Of a stretch of 64,000 nt of DNA, positions 1 through 12,610 are shown one piece after another. A program made the translations under genes and the position numbers. Source of the stretch: Omphiscola glabra (taxonomy: Eukaryota; Mollusca; Gastropoda; Lymnaeidae); the NCBI GenBank assembly GCA_964017045.1, contig OZ024808.1, forward strand, positions 11,128,284-11,192,283, read 5' to 3'. Each line of letters starts with the position of its first letter. The stretch's first letter is position 1. The notes under the pieces are model-generated. The model did not search any database. It was not told the origin of the DNA and was given only the letters and a program-made list of their open reading frames with translations.

Positions 1-134
1 AGAAACAGGATACTATCCACAACATAGTATAAACAAAAATAAATTTGTCAGAATTTACCAACATGCTTCCCAAGTGGCTACAAAATCTACACTATCTAAA
101 TCTAAATCTATTAATGTCTTGTATTTCGTTAGCG

Positions 135-560
135 CTAGTTTAAAAATGTGCTAAAAAGAATATGTACAATAATATGAATTTGTACAATAAAATGCATATG
201 TACAATAAGATGACCTTGTTCACAAATGAATATGCATAATAAAATTAATATGTATAATAAAATGATTATGTACAGTAAAATAAATGTGTAAAAAATAAAT
301 ATGTACAATAAAATGAATATGTACAAAAATAAATATATACAAAAATGAATTTGTTCACCAATGAATATATATAATAAAATGAATATGTACAAAAATAAAT
401 ATATACAAAAATGAATTTGTTCACCAATGAATATATATAATAAAATGAATATGTACAATAAAATGAATAAGTCCAAAAATGAAAATATACAATGAAATGA
501 ATATGTACAATAAAAGAAATGGGCACAAAATTGAATATGGACAATGAAATAAATATGTTT
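135..560. repeat. AT-rich minisatellite
   Basis: Degenerate tandem array built on an 18-bp core close to ATGAATATGTACAATAAA, with variants in which the last half becomes CAAAAATAAATATA. A 66-bp higher-order unit is nearly identical at about 315 and 381. The reverse frame is open and reads as aromatic/Ile-rich repeats, but this is the repeat and not a gene. Confidence 0.85.
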
Positions 561-1465
561 TTTTATTTATTTGGATCACAAAAAGAGTCTTATCTTATTG
601 TATATACTCGTAAATTATATTCAATTGATATTGTGATAACATCAGCCATAAAAGTTACTGTTAATGAATAATCTTAACTTTTAACTGTTGTTAAAAATAG
701 TGGACAACTATCTAAATGTAATCGAGACTTATTTAGAAGTTATTGTATATGCCTACTAGTTATATCTAATAGCTTCTTATGCAAATTTTGTTTCTATAAA
801 TGTTTATTTTTTCCATATAATGTTGCACAAATGATCATAAGTTTATTCCTTTACATTAAATATTGAAGATTTAATACTACTTTGTTACTGCGTACATGTA
901 ATAAAACCAACAGTGTTATGTTTCATCGTTAACGCAAGAACGTGCAGCATTTTCAACCCTGGGCTCACACGCCTTCAGACAAAAGAAAATGCTCGTTACT
1001 TTTCCGTACTATTAGCGAATCTTTTTTTTGGAAAACCTAGGCCAAAAATGAACATTCCAGGGATACAATTGTTTCTTTCAAATCAAGCATCATTTGTTTC
1101 ATTACGTTATTTCCCTTTAAATTTTTAGCAATCTAACGGTTAAGGAACACATGTTTGATAAATATCGTGGGATTATTTGCAGTTGGCTAAATGCTCAAAG
1201 AAAAAAATGAGAGGTTTTTTCCATTTACATTTTATACATTAAAAAATACTTCAATAATATGTTTTATAGTTTTGTTGATTTTTTTTTTATTGATTTTAAA
1301 ATTCTTTTTCACTAAAATCTTTTCTCTATCTATCAATATTGAAAGGTTCGGGAATTTTGGTCCTTTTGTGTTAGGGATTTTTTAAAAGAAAAGAAGACAA
1401 CAGGATCGCATGTTGCCACTGTTTAACTTACAGATCAAATATTAACATAAGTGCATTTTAAAGTA
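561..1465. other. gene-free AT-rich spacer
   Basis: Short open frames occur (for example 913-1128 and 1191-1385 on +), but they are low-complexity or show no recognisable domain. I see no supported gene, RNA or named repeat here. Confidence 0.5.
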
Positions 1466-1468
1466 CAC

Positions 1469-2590
1469 TAGCTAATATACCCGGCGAATCCAGGGATTCG
1501 GAAAATATATTTTTTTTTCTATTACAGCCTTTTAATTAACACTGAAATTAGACGCCATTTGAAAAAACAAACACCTCTGTAATAAAAAAAAAATAATAAT
1601 TTTTTATTACTTTTAAAAATACATTTTTAATAAAATTTGTAAAATTTCGTTCCTCAATTGGATCTCTAGCCCGGTAATATCCCAATTGTATCTCATTTCC
1701 CGAAAGGGCCCCGCATTCCGATCCCGGTGTCATCCCGATCCGGGTGGGATGAAGATACCGGTTGGTTCCCGATACCGTTGGATCTCAATCCCGTTGGGAT
1801 CCCAATCCCGGTTCTTTCCCGATCCTGTAAGTATCCGAATTTCGGGGGGATTTGGGTACTGGTGGGATCCCCTTACCGGTGGGTTCTTGATCCCGTCGAA
1901 ATTCCAATCGCCGTGGGATCCGGTTTTCTGGTGGCATCACGTTTCCTGGTAGGATCATGATTTCGGTAGGATCCCAATGGGTTCCCGATCCCGTCGGTAA
2001 CCCGATCCCGTCGGTATCCTGATCTCGTCGGTATCCTGATCCCGGTGCCATCCCTTTCCCGATGGACTCCCGTTTCCCAGTGGATCCCGATCCTTATGTT
2101 CCCAATCCAAGTGAGATCCTGATCCCGTTGGTACCCTGATACCAATGGGATCCCGTTGCCGATGTGATCCCGTTCTCGATGTGATCCAGATTCCAGAGGA
2201 TCCAAATACCGGTGGTGTCCCATTTCCCTGTAGGATATAGATACAGGTTGGATGCAATACCGCTGGATCCCGATCTCGCTGGGATCTCATTTTCCGGTAA
2301 CATCAAGTTTCCCGGTGGGATAACTGCAAAAATCCCAATTTGTTTCTGATCCCGTTGGTATCCCGATACTGATGGATCCCGATCCTTTGTATCCCAATCC
2401 TAGCGTGATCCAGATTCCCAATGGGATCCCGATCACGTTGGCTTCCCGATTCCGATGCGATCCCGTTTCCCGTTGGGATCCCAATCCAGGTTTGATCGCG
2501 CTACCCGATGGGATCGCGTTACCGGTGGATTCCAGTTTAATGTTGGATCTCGTTTTCCTTAGGATGCTGTTCCTCAGTGGGATCATGTTC
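1469..2590 (+). repeat. CCCGGCG-head interspersed element with expanded GGATCCCG minisatellite
   Basis: Begins with CTAGCTAATATACCCGGCG, nearly the same head as the copy starting near 59989. From about 1665 it becomes a degenerate tandem array of GGGATCCCGATCCCGGT-like blocks about 15-17 bp long, continuing to about 2590. The copy near 60 kb has only about 130 bp of these blocks, so the array has expanded here. Many overlapping open frames on both strands (Ser/Pro/Asp or Gly/Ile/Thr-rich) are by-products. The element class is not identified. Confidence 0.7.
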
Positions 2591-2689
2591 TCTTTTAGTG
2601 CAGTAGCTCACAGAGCCACTAAGATAAAAACAGTTGAAGCTGCTTCACATACAAAGAGCACTTCAAGTCATGGATCTTTATCAGAAGAA

Positions 2690-3236
2690 TCATTTCCTTA
2701 CATAAAAAAAAAAATGTGCAGCCAAACTTTTATCATTGTTAGGATCAACATACATTCGCCAACAATCATTTTCTTGTTTGAAGGAAACGAAATCTAAAAA
2801 TAGGTTTTTATTGTCGGACTGCAACTTGCATGCTGTCATGCGAATTTCTACAAGTAAACTTGCTCCAGAATTCAAGAATATTGTCCAAAATTGCAAGCAG
2901 TTACATACATCTCATTAGAAATTTTTATAAATTTTTAGAGACATATGTAATCGCTTTGTGTCATTGATAGTTATTATTTTTTTTAAATTATTTTGGTAAA
3001 AAAATTTAAAACCTTTTTTAGAAATTAGTAATGTTTTTTGTAAAACATAGTGTATAAGTAAAATACCGTTGCAATAATTGGTTATTTATACTGTTTAATA
3101 ACCTACAAATAATTCGTAATTACCTATTGTAATAGGTTGCTGTTAACAAAGTGGACATAATAAATAATATGCGGTCCCCCCAATAGCTTTACATTTGTCA
3201 ATGTGGCCCTACGCACAAAATGCTTGCCCACCCTTG
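2690..3236 (+). pseudogene. hAT transposase C-terminal remnant with 3' terminal repeat
   Basis: The frame ending at 2918 reads GSTYIRQQSFSCLKETKSK followed by an LSDxxLHAVMRIS-type stretch. This is the hAT-family C-terminal dimerisation region of transposases related to GTF2IRD2/EPM2AIP1/ZBED-like proteins. An A-run near 2703-2713 shifts the frame relative to the preceding open stretch. About 300 bp downstream, TGCTTGCCCACCCTTG (ending near 3236) looks like a hAT 3' terminal inverted repeat (family knowledge: CAGGGGTGGGCAAA-type ends). The 5' part of the transposase is missing or replaced by the GGATCCCG array. Confidence 0.65.
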
Positions 3237-3241
3237 ATCTA

Positions 3242-3570
3242 GATTAAATTTAATATCGCCATCAAAACGTGTAAACATGACTTTTCTACGTAATTATATT
3301 TTGGATGCGAAAATATACCACCAAATGCTCTACTTTATCTATAGTACATTTAAGCTGAAAGAGGAGCACCAACGGGGGATCACTCCATAGTTTTACCTAT
3401 TTAATTTGTTCCTGAGACAATGGGCCCTCTAAAAATAAGTCAGCTAAATAAGAAAGTTAACACGTAAAAATTGTCGCAGTAAAATCGGTTTTAAATTGCC
3501 GTAGATGGAGCTTTTTTAAACTTAAAGAACTTTAAAGAAAATTCTGGACCGGTCTCTGCATGAATTGGAC
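3242..3570 (+). repeat. body fragment of the CCCGGCG-head interspersed element
   Basis: The stretch around 3355-3475 (GAGGAGCACC... then GGGCCCTCTAAAAATAAG) aligns with 60460-60545 in the second copy. It therefore continues the element that starts at 1469, with the hAT remnant lying between the two pieces. Confidence 0.5.
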
Positions 3571-3862
3571 ATTTATATATATATATATATTTTTTTTTTT
3601 GCTGGCATCCGTCCGTCACAAGGTGACGATGGTGTGGACTTCGCAGGAAAAAAATCCACAAGGCCTTCATTATACTAATGTTATCCACCTACGGTACTCC
3701 ATCTCTGAGTTTCCTTCTCTTAGATGAGTTGCCGTCCAAGGCTAACGAGTCCCATCCACCCGGGCTGCTGGTGATGTTTTTTGCTTGACTGGGCTTTGAT
3801 GGGGATTGAACTTGATCATCAACTTGAGATTTGCTCAGTTTACACCACTCTGCCAGCCAGAA
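3571..3862 (-). mobile_element. tRNA-derived SINE
   Basis: Read on the - strand it starts near 3862. A polymerase III A-box-like TGGCAGAGTGGT lies at about 3844-3855 and a B-box-like AAGTTCAATCCCC at about 3801-3813. Then comes a unique body and a 3' stem-loop (6-bp stem CGTCAC/GTGACG) at about 3613-3628. The tail is A-rich then TA-rich (3571-3600 on +). The order tRNA-like head, body, tail is typical of SINEs. The 3' end resembles the end of the LINE at 31127-32095, its probable mobilising partner (inference). Confidence 0.7.
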
Positions 3863-4020
3863 CCATTGGATTGGATATTATTAGTTTTTAATACACCAAT
3901 ATTTCAAAGGGACTATGAAAGTTATTGCTACAAAGCTGGCCTATTTCCATCAATTCACAATGAACCTTTAGTGTTGTCGAAGCCTATTGATTTTCTATTT
4001 ATGTATATGTGATATAGAAT
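3863..4020 (+). repeat. fragment of the CCCGGCG-head interspersed element
   Basis: The block GGATATTATTAGTTTTTAAT... CCATCAATTCACAATGAACC... AAGCCTATTGATTT aligns with 60185-60310 and 60635-60760, which are two internal copies in the second element, and more weakly with 52275-52375. Confidence 0.6.
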
Positions 4021-6764
4021 TACTTATAATACGTTTTTAACTAAAGAAAATATATAACAAGTGAATGAGAACATGACTTTAGGGCATGTAGTGTCAAGGT
4101 CACATAAGTGTGTATCAATTAATTTTTCTCTTATTCAACCCTTGAGGGCGGGCTGGTACAGAAAACAATGGTGATTATAATAAAGCCACTAGAGCCCTTC
4201 TGGTCCCTTCTATTAAAGGTTTTGAGATAGGACATTGTTTATCTTTCTTATTATTTCTAAGGTGTTCAGGACATCTGTCCGAAATACGCTAACCAGTCTC
4301 GTCCAAAGCAGACATATGACAAACGGTACAAATATGGTTTTGATAACATTACTGTTTGTGCGAAGGAAACCGTTTCTTAACTGAAAACTGCCGGTATGGA
4401 AGGGAATATGTTGAGACTGGACGACAAAAGGGCAAGTATTGGAACGACTGCCTCCACATAGCTTGGTCCCAAAGTGGTGAGGGTAGCATTGAGGTGGCTG
4501 TGAACAAGGAGGTCCCCAAATTTTATTTTATCTCGTCTTAACACAATGAGAGGGAAATATCAGGATGGCGAGTGGAATGGCTCGTTTTTTCTTTAAAGAA
4601 AACCTTTTTGACTAAGATAATTTGGGGACGATATGTAAGAATTAGTTAGGTCTGTCGCCATTGTCATTTGCAAGAGACCTGAAGGCATCAACATGAGTAT
4701 TAATGTTTACGCCGGCGAAGGGCTGATGAACGTGTTGTTTCCGGTAGGTCCAACACCGGAAATAGTAGACTCTATCTCGAGCGTCTTGTCTCAAAAGCCA
4801 TCCTCAAATTAGCAAAGTCGACGAAGGCGTAGACGTTGAGAAAACGGAAAATAGTCTTGACATGATTGAGGGTGGGAAGAAGAGTAGAGTAAATAGCCGT
4901 GGCTTTCAGTAGGTTTAAAAGAGGCGGTGATAAGTGGGCTCTTTTTGTAACTGGTTACCGTGATGTCAGAAGTATCAGAGTAATGTGATAGGAAGTAAAT
5001 GGGTGGATGAAAAAGAGACAAAAAAGTTGTTGAATAGATCAATAAGTTAATACATAGTGCTGTACCTAATACCATCATCGGTGTAGCGTTTGTAAAATTC
5101 AGTGAGGCGCCCAGCGTACTTTCTCTCCACCATGTTGTTCAACACTTTCCACCAACAAACAGTCGTAGCTGGGTACCCTTTTAGTCCACATAGCAGCACC
5201 ACTGGTTTGGTCGTTAAACCAAAAAAAAAGAATTGAGGGCCGGTACAAGTTCAGCCGATCGGATGAGGTGTTGGTAGGTATAGATGGATGGGACTTACAC
5301 TCGACAAAGAATTGTAAAGCCAAGAGGCCGTCAGTATAAGACATGTGAGTTTATTTTAATACGTAATATATATCAATAACCATAAAGATTTTTTTACCTT
5401 ACCAAATGGTATGTTAAAGTCGAGAACTATAGAAACGTATAATTTTTACATTTTTTAAAATTTATTCAAAGACACTGTCTTCTAATGAAATCAAAATCAT
5501 TTTTATGGCCTGTGTTACACGGCCGAAGTACGATACTGGTGTGTAAAACTAGTAAGTTCGGGAAATTCTGAATCTTCTCTTTTTCGTATCACAAAACCAG
5601 TCATTTGTGTACCTGGCAATGTTCAGGTAGGTCGTTTAAAAGTGTTCTACCTTAACGTTAATTTGATAAATATTCAATGACTAACATTTGTGTATGCATG
5701 CTCTACCTTTGATAACCACATAGGCGAATCTTTGAGAGGGTAAATCTTGGTTACCAAATTATGAGTTGGGGCAATGGACTCGTTATTTTTAATTACAACA
5801 TATAAGAAAACATTTAAATCTATGTACTCTTTTGTTCACGTGTACAATAATTATATTTAGAAATACATTGCAATGGGGACAGTTAAAATGTCACATATCT
5901 TTTTGGCAAGAAACACTATCTCTCTTTTTTTTCCTGGGTTGCCTTTTGGGATTTAATAGTAAGACGTTTACTGCAGTATATTGCAAAGGTAAATCAGTGT
6001 TTTTGATGATATAAATTAGAAACGTCATAACGCGTACGGTCCTTGGGAAGTACATAACGAAATGTCTTGAGATGCCAGTTTACGTTGTTTAGTTTGAAAA
6101 TACCATCAAACTTTACTGAGAGTAGCTCTTTGCAAGCCAAAACCTCAGCTCAAACTTCACAATTTAAAACAAAACAAAAACAAACATTTGTAAGTGACAA
6201 CAAACATGAGATCGTGCACACTTAAGACATCTCCGCTCCTCTTTAGCAATGTCGGCATCTTCTTCCACATGCCTTTTCTTTCGGTGAGATTTGTAAGAAC
6301 GATGGCCTCACCCTCTCCCAATTTTATTTTAAATCGACTGTTTTTGGTGGGATAGGTTGTTGTTTTTTTGTTTGTTTAGATTGACCACTCGTGATTGCAA
6401 ACTCAGCTATCCCAGACACAATAACAAAATCACAAATCAACTCACGGTTGGCATGCTTAACGCGAGTCAGCGAGACGCAAGCAACAGGCAAGAAGAACAA
6501 ACGTTTCTTTAAAAAGAAACAGAACAGAACATACATTCGTATGGTTCTATGTCGCCGATAGCAATCCCATAATCTTGTCACGGTCTACAGATAACTTAAT
6601 CAGATAATTAAATCAGCACTTAATTTGATCGTGATTGATAGCTGACTTGAAAATTATTTACATGCTTTAAACTTTAAAACATTATTTATTTTAGCATAAA
6701 GACTGAATTCATTTTGATTCAGAAGATAAAATAAGTCTTGTTGGATGGAGGAGATACCACACCA
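4021..6764. other. gene-free stretch
   Basis: Several 60-90 codon frames on both strands (such as 4356-4541 +, 4809-5078 -, 5099-5344 -, 6324-6581 -) have slightly higher GC than the surroundings. None shows a domain, a signal or a plausible splice context that I can name. The 4270-5340 portion may be an unrecognised old mobile element. Confidence 0.4.
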
Positions 6765-8430
6765 TACCTTACATTACATTACCTGACCTGACCTCACCTT
6801 ACCGTACCTTATCATACCTTACCTTACCATACCTTACCTAGCCTTACCTTTCCATACCTTACCTTACCTTACCATACCATACCTTACTGACTTTACCTTA
6901 CCTGACCTTACCTTACCTTAACATACCATACCTTACCTTATCTTACCTTACAATACCTTACCTTACCATATCTTACCATACCTTACCTTACCATATCTTA
7001 CCATACCTTACCTTACCTTACCATACCTTACCTTACCTTACCATACCTTACCTGACCTTACCTGCCCTTACCTGCCCTTACCTGACCTTACCTGACCTTA
7101 CCTGACCTTACCTTACCATACCATACCTTACCTAACTTAACCTTACCTGACCTTACCTTACCTTATCATACCATACCTTACCTTACCTTACCTTACAATA
7201 CCTTATCTTACCATACCTTACCTTACCATACCTTACCTTACCTTACCATACCTAACCTTACCTTACCATACCTTTCACGACCTTATCTGACCTTACCTTA
7301 CCATACCTTACCTTAAAATACCATACCTTACCTTATCTTACCTTACAATACCTTACCTTACCATATCTTACCATACCTTACCTTACCATATCTTACCATA
7401 CCTTACCTTACCTTACCATACCTTACCTTACCTTACCATACCTTACCTGACCTTACCTGCCCTTACCTGCCCTTACCTGACCTTACCTGACCTTACCTGA
7501 CCTTACCTTACCATACCATACCTTACCTAACTTAACCTTACCTGACCTTACCTTACCTTATCATACCATACCTTACCTTACCTTACCTTACCTTACAATA
7601 CCTTATCTTACCATACCTTACCTTACCATACCTTACCTTACCTTACCATACCTAACCTTACCTTACCATACCTTTCACGACCTTATCTGACCTTACCTTA
7701 CCATACCTTACCTAAACTTACCTTACCTTACCTTACCTTACCTGACCTTACCATACCTTACCTTACCTTACCTTATCTGACCTTACCTTACCATACCTTA
7801 CCTGACCTTACCTTACCTTACCATACCTTACCTTACCTTACCTTATCATAGCTTACCTGACCTTACCATACCTCACCTTACCTGACCTTACCTTACCTGA
7901 CCTTACCTTACCATACCATACCTTACGTGACCTCACCTTACCTGACCTGACCTTACCTTACCTTACCTTACCTTATCATACCTTACCTGACCTTACCATA
8001 CCATAACTTACCTTACCTGACCTTACCATACCATACCTTACCTGGCCTTACCATACCATACCTTACCCGAACTTACCATACCATACCTTACCTGACCTTA
8101 CCTTACCTGACCTGACCTTACCATACCTTACCTTACCTTACCTTACCTGACCTTACCATACCTCACCTTAACTGACCTTACCTTACCTTACATACCTTAT
8201 CTGACCTTACCTTACCTGACTTTACCATACCTTACCTGACTTTACCATACCTTACCTTATCTTACCTGACCTTACCATACCTTACCTGACCTTACCATAC
8301 CATCCTTACCTTACCAGACCTTACCATACCATACCTTACCTTACCATACCTCACCTGACCTTACCTTACCATACCTTACCTTACCATACCATACCTTACC
8401 TTACCTTGCATTGCCTTGCATTTCCTTACC
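6765..8430. repeat. CCTTA pentanucleotide satellite
   Basis: About 1.66 kb of (CCTTA)n with frequent CCATA and CCTGA variants and rarer CCTGC and CCTAA. The variant order repeats at higher order. A paired CCTGCCCTTACCTGCCC landmark occurs at about 7061 and 7456, and a CCTTTCACGACC landmark at about 7271 and 7671. A block of about 395-400 bp has therefore been duplicated in tandem. There are no genes in it. Confidence 0.95.
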
Positions 8431-9473
8431 TTTTTAAATGAATCACCAAGCGTCTAATTAAATAAGAGAAATTCTGGCAAGTTCCCAGAACCGAAATCAA
8501 AGTAATTTATGACGTCACCTACGGATTGTTAAGATGTGTTGATAAAATGGAATTTAATGCATAACTATATTTAACAGTCCCTAATGTCGATAAAATAGAG
8601 GATAGAGTATTTTTTTTTAACGGGGAAGAACTAGTTCGCAATAATTATAATTCTAGAATAATTTTGAAGACCAGAAGAAAAAAAGTTCACAACACACCGA
8701 CACAATAATCTTGCTTTTAAGCACTATTTTACCTCCTTTAAAAGAAAATTTTTTCCCCAAATCTACATGATCACTTAGTGCCATTTTTAAAGGGTTCCAA
8801 ATTTTAATTAAACGCTAATACCTGTGTAAGACGACATTTAATGATCAGGTTTAATGTGACTCACCAATGCTTACTTAAAGTGACTGGTGGGTGGCAGTGC
8901 CTAGGTATGTTGACACCAGGAAACGACCTACAGAATTGTGGCCTGGATTTCAAATGGCAGCACTAGTAAAGGAAAGTAAGAAACTTCTTGGGAACTCTTA
9001 GTACCAACATATTCCGCTTTAAGGAGCCAAACACATGGTGAAAAATTTGATCCAGTGTCCGGTAGGCGCTCTTAAATTGAGATCTGTAAAGAAAACAGTT
9101 GGAAAAAAATGATAACCTCATGAAGTGATTTGAATGTATTTTTTTTATATTTGCGGTTCAGCTTTTCAACTTGAAGAAAACGTCAAATTCACACGGTGAG
9201 AATGTGTGACAGTGTTGTTCACGTGGCAGATCTCATAAAATTAAGGTAATTTAATAACAAAATTTATAGTCAAGTATATAACACTGATCTATATGTAGGC
9301 CTTTTTTTCTCTGAACATTGACTATCTGTCAAATATTCAAAATAGTGAAGAGATACAAAAAAATTAAAATCAAGTAAAATGGAATTAACACAATTTAACT
9401 AAGAATAGATTTATTTATTTTTAAATTATAATGGCTAAATTTATAGCTTTTTAAAACAAAATTTTTAAAATAG
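8431..9473. other. gene-free stretch upstream of the TNF-like exons
   Basis: AT-rich sequence with no recognisable repeat. If the TNF-like gene is real, its 5' exon and promoter should lie here or further upstream. I could not pick them out. Confidence 0.35.
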
Positions 9474-9594
9474 GCATTTGAAGGACTGGAGAGTGCAGTA
9501 TGGACTATCTATTTCAAGTTTTACTGTCAGCATAGTTGTCGTAATTCTTGTATGGGCGACTCATCCCAGTATTTCAGGTGCTGCTTTTAAAACG
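9474..9594 (+). CDS. TNF-ligand-like gene: probable transmembrane exon
   Basis: An open exon flanked by an AG acceptor (9472-9473) and a GTAAAT donor (9595). It encodes a charged/aromatic lead (HLKDWRVQYG), then about 18-20 hydrophobic residues (SISSFTVSIVVVILVWA), then a polar stretch. TNF ligands are type II membrane proteins with one such segment near the N terminus, which would fit the TNF-homology exons at 11118 and 12458 on the same strand. Linking this exon to them is inference. The exon for the first half of the TNF domain was not found between 9595 and 11117. An alternative donor exists at about 9577. Confidence 0.4.
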
Positions 9595-9679
9595 GTAAAT
9601 ATAAGAAATGTCTGGTTTACATATTAACTTGGATATCGCTTTCAATTAATTCAATATTGTTCAATTTAGATGCATTATT

Positions 9680-10115
9680 TTACCAGCCTCTGTAGATGTT
9701 CATGTTAGCAGCCTTTGTAGATGTTCATGTTAGCAGCCTCTGTAGTTGTTCATTTTACCAGCCTCTGTAGTTGTTCATTTTACCAGTCTCTGTACTTGTT
9801 CATTTTACCAGTCTCTGTACTTGTTCATTTTACCAGTCTCTGTACTTGTTCATTTTAGCAGCTTCTGTAGTTGTTCATTTTACCAGCCTCTGTAGTTGTT
9901 CATTTTACCAGTCTCTGTACTTGTTCATTTTATCAGTCTCTGTACTTGTTCATTTTACCAGTCTCTGTACTTGTTCATTTTAGCAGCCTCTGTAGTTGTT
10001 CATTTTACCAGCCTCTGTAGTTGTTCATTTTACCAGTCTCTGTAGCTGTTCATTTACCAGCCTCTGAAGTTGTCAATTTTACCAGCCTCTGTAGTTGTTC
10101 ATTTTAACAGCCTCT
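9680..10115. repeat. 24-bp minisatellite in the TNF-like intron
   Basis: About 17-18 tandem copies of CTCTGTAGTTGTTCATTTTA plus CCAG. The main variants are GTACTTG versus GTAGTTG, and TACCAG versus TAGCAG. The + frame is open and Phe/Ser/Val-rich, which is a repeat effect. Confidence 0.9.
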
Positions 10116-11117
10116 GAAATAAAAATGGAAACGCAAAGAAATGTTTGCATTACAAATCTCATTGTATTATCTTTTATTTCATTCAGATTTTTAATTCTAT
10201 CTAACATAACTCTTAACAAAAAAACTCTGAAAAAGAATTTGATTTTACATGTTTTTAATAGTTTTGTATTTCTTTTTTTAAAGGTATGTACTTCTTGTAT
10301 AGTAGCATCAATTTCATCTTCAGAAAACATGCTTCTGGACCATCAATTGTAGGTATTCATACTTTAATGAGACGTTTGCCACGATAACTGTGTGTCACCA
10401 GTAAGTGCTAATTGTTTTAATGCTGACGAGAAAACACTAATGTGTAAAAGGTTAAGCAGTGCGTTATAGTCTGTGTGTTGACCTATTTTTTTTGTTAACC
10501 CCGAGACCTATACATGCAACCCTACCTTTGTTTCTGACGTGACCAACTATCCCTGCCGATCCTTTCCCACCAATGTCCTTGATTGTTAAGATGTATGTCT
10601 CCAAAGGGTCTACATTATACCACGTATAGGGAGAAATACTCTCTGGCCATTGGATTCCTAGACTTTCTCTTCTGGAGGGTTCTGACTCCCTCACTATACA
10701 TACGACGGTCCACTCTGACCGGCAGACATTTTACGAGACCTACCATACTTGCAGGAGCCCAATAAAACTTACACGATTTTTAAATGTGTGTGTGTATTAA
10801 TATTTGTACTTTTCTGGTATTATTCTATCTATATTATATAGATGTATATTTTACGTGTTGTTTATCTATAGAGCCAAATAGGAAAATATATTAAATATGT
10901 AAAACTATGTAACGATACGTAACAAGGGCCAAAATATGAAACAAAAACAACAAAAAACAAGTTGAAGTGACACATCCTGAGTTGACTGTTGAAACGTATG
11001 CTGTGAATTATTATGTATCAACGTGCTGTACCGAATACAGAAATATTTTGTTAGTTAGTTGACTACACGCGTATCCGTCTAATACAGGTTTTAAACGTGT
11101 CATTGTTTCTCCTACAG
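10116..11117. other. intronic stretch with unassigned open frames
   Basis: The open frames at 10095-10352 (+) and 10464-10694 (-) are not recognised. The - frame has a fairly natural composition (VDPLETYILTIKDIGGKGSA) but I can name no family. A possible short exon at 10283-10347, between an AAAG acceptor and a GTAGGT donor, does not resemble a TNF domain. Confidence 0.25.
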
Positions 11118-11226
11118 TTTAGCACCTCAGTCCACCTGTCGCGTCCACGAAGCCCTCCAGATAATGGAGAACTTTTGAAATCAACACACACGGGAGGACA
11201 ACAGATCCAGGAGACTTTGTTTACTG
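11118..11226 (+). CDS. TNF-ligand-like gene: TNF-homology exon
   Basis: Acceptor TTCTCCTACAG (ends 11117), donor GTAACT (11227). The exon encodes FSTSVHLSRPRSPPDNGELL then KSTHTGGQQIQETLFTG. This aligns by eye with the middle strands of the TNF-homology domain: the stretch after the YSQVxF strand, then xxLLxS, then the YxG(G)VF turn. It ends in phase 1, which matches the exon starting at 12458. The first strands of the domain are missing from what I can see. A C1q-like jelly roll is the alternative, but the membrane exon upstream favours TNF. Confidence 0.55.
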
Positions 11227-12457
11227 GTAACTTTAAACTGACACAAAATAAAGGAATTATTCATACAATAGATCAAAGAAATCTACATCTCTTTGTTATA
11301 AGATAATGTAGCTCATTTTTTTTTTTTTTTGGCTGAAACGTCTTTGAGTTTGAGTGACAAGTTTGTCCAAGTTTAAAAACAAAATAAAAATTGAACAAAA
11401 AATTAAAACCTCAAACATAAATTATTTCCATAAATATTATTTTATAAATAAAATTGCCATAAAATCAATAAAAATGCATTACATTAACATAAATACTAAT
11501 ACATGCAATGGTAGCGTGTAAAAATACTGTACTAAGTGCACTTTGTAGCAGACGATGTCAATACCTCTCAGACTTAAATAAGTCACCTGTTAGCCTAGAT
11601 ATGTTTGTGCTGCAGTCTTTCATTTTACGGAAAATTTCCGATCCGGTGGATTAACCTACAGGAAAGTTTGTTTGTTGTTTTTTTTTTTTTTTTTTTTTTG
11701 TTAATTAATAGTTGTCCAAAGACATTTTATGCTACCATGAATTTAAAACAATAAATCATGATAAATAATGTCTTGAAATTATTACAAAAAAATTGCTAAT
11801 TAGTTGAATCATACATTTATTAATTAATTATTCTACAGATAATGAGGAAAGCATAAAACTGTGGAATTTTTTTCTCCACAAAAGAAACAATATAAGGATT
11901 AGCTTAAATAACGTCATATTCCATGCCATATCCAGCGTAGAATGCCAGAGAGTTGTCTCTATGTCAACAGATGCTGATAGACAGTTAAAAACAATAGCTA
12001 CCTAAAGTCCAGCAAAAACGTTAAAAAAACGTAATCTATAAAACTGTAATGACTATTCGAGAGTTTTACTAGTACTATCTTTGTTCATTTAAATGTTCTT
12101 AAGTGTTGAAGTTTTTTTTTTACAACTGTTGCACGCGTACGTGGCACTTTAAATATCAAGGAAATATTTCAACGAAAAAAATTTTTGTTAAAATAATTCA
12201 CATGTACAGGCCCTTATTTTGTTTTAAACACCTGAATTTGCATTTATTGTTATTCAAATTTTCATCAACAAATATATAAAATAATACTTTGTTTCCCTAA
12301 GAAATCTCATATTAGTTGATTCTTCTATTGGGGGTAATAGGATTTCAAACTGATATTAACAAACTCGGATAATGAGATTGTTCGTATTATCAAACTTTAT
12401 AAAAACAACCCAGTGTATGACCACGTAGTTGCTATTTCTTGGTGTTTTTTTTTACAG

Positions 12458-12603
12458 GTGGTGTGTTCCACTTACAAGCCGGCGATCTCATACAGGTCTG
12501 CGTGTCTGGACGAGACACTGTCAACTTCGAGAGCGACAGCACGTACACAGGTCTAATAATGCTGACCTTACCGCTGGCGGCCACAAGTACTGTTAAACAA
12601 TAA
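12458..12603 (+). CDS. TNF-ligand-like gene: last coding exon
   Basis: Acceptor TTTTTTTTTACAG ends at 12457. The joined reading gives FTG|GVFHLQAGDLIQVCVSGRD then VNFESDSTYTGLIML, ending TVKQ-stop at 12601-12603. The pattern GVFxLxxGDxIxVxVS, about 12 residues, then a Tyr-x-Gly-hydrophobic final strand is the signature of the last third of TNF-family ligands, which trimerise and bind TNF receptors at the cell surface. The short C-terminal tail after the last strand also fits. A C1q-domain protein is the main alternative. Confidence 0.6.
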
Positions 12604-12610
12604 TGATGAA

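Noticed and set aside
1686..2590. Several 70-140 codon frames on both strands in the GGATCCCG region
   Set aside because: Overlapping frames on both strands in a degenerate repeat; no domain.
6765..8430. Telomeric repeat
   Set aside because: The pentamer CCTTA is not the TTAGGG hexamer expected for molluscs, and it is interstitial and degenerate.
10464..10694. - strand frame of natural composition inside the TNF-like intron
   Set aside because: No recognisable family, no start context or splice support; left unassigned.
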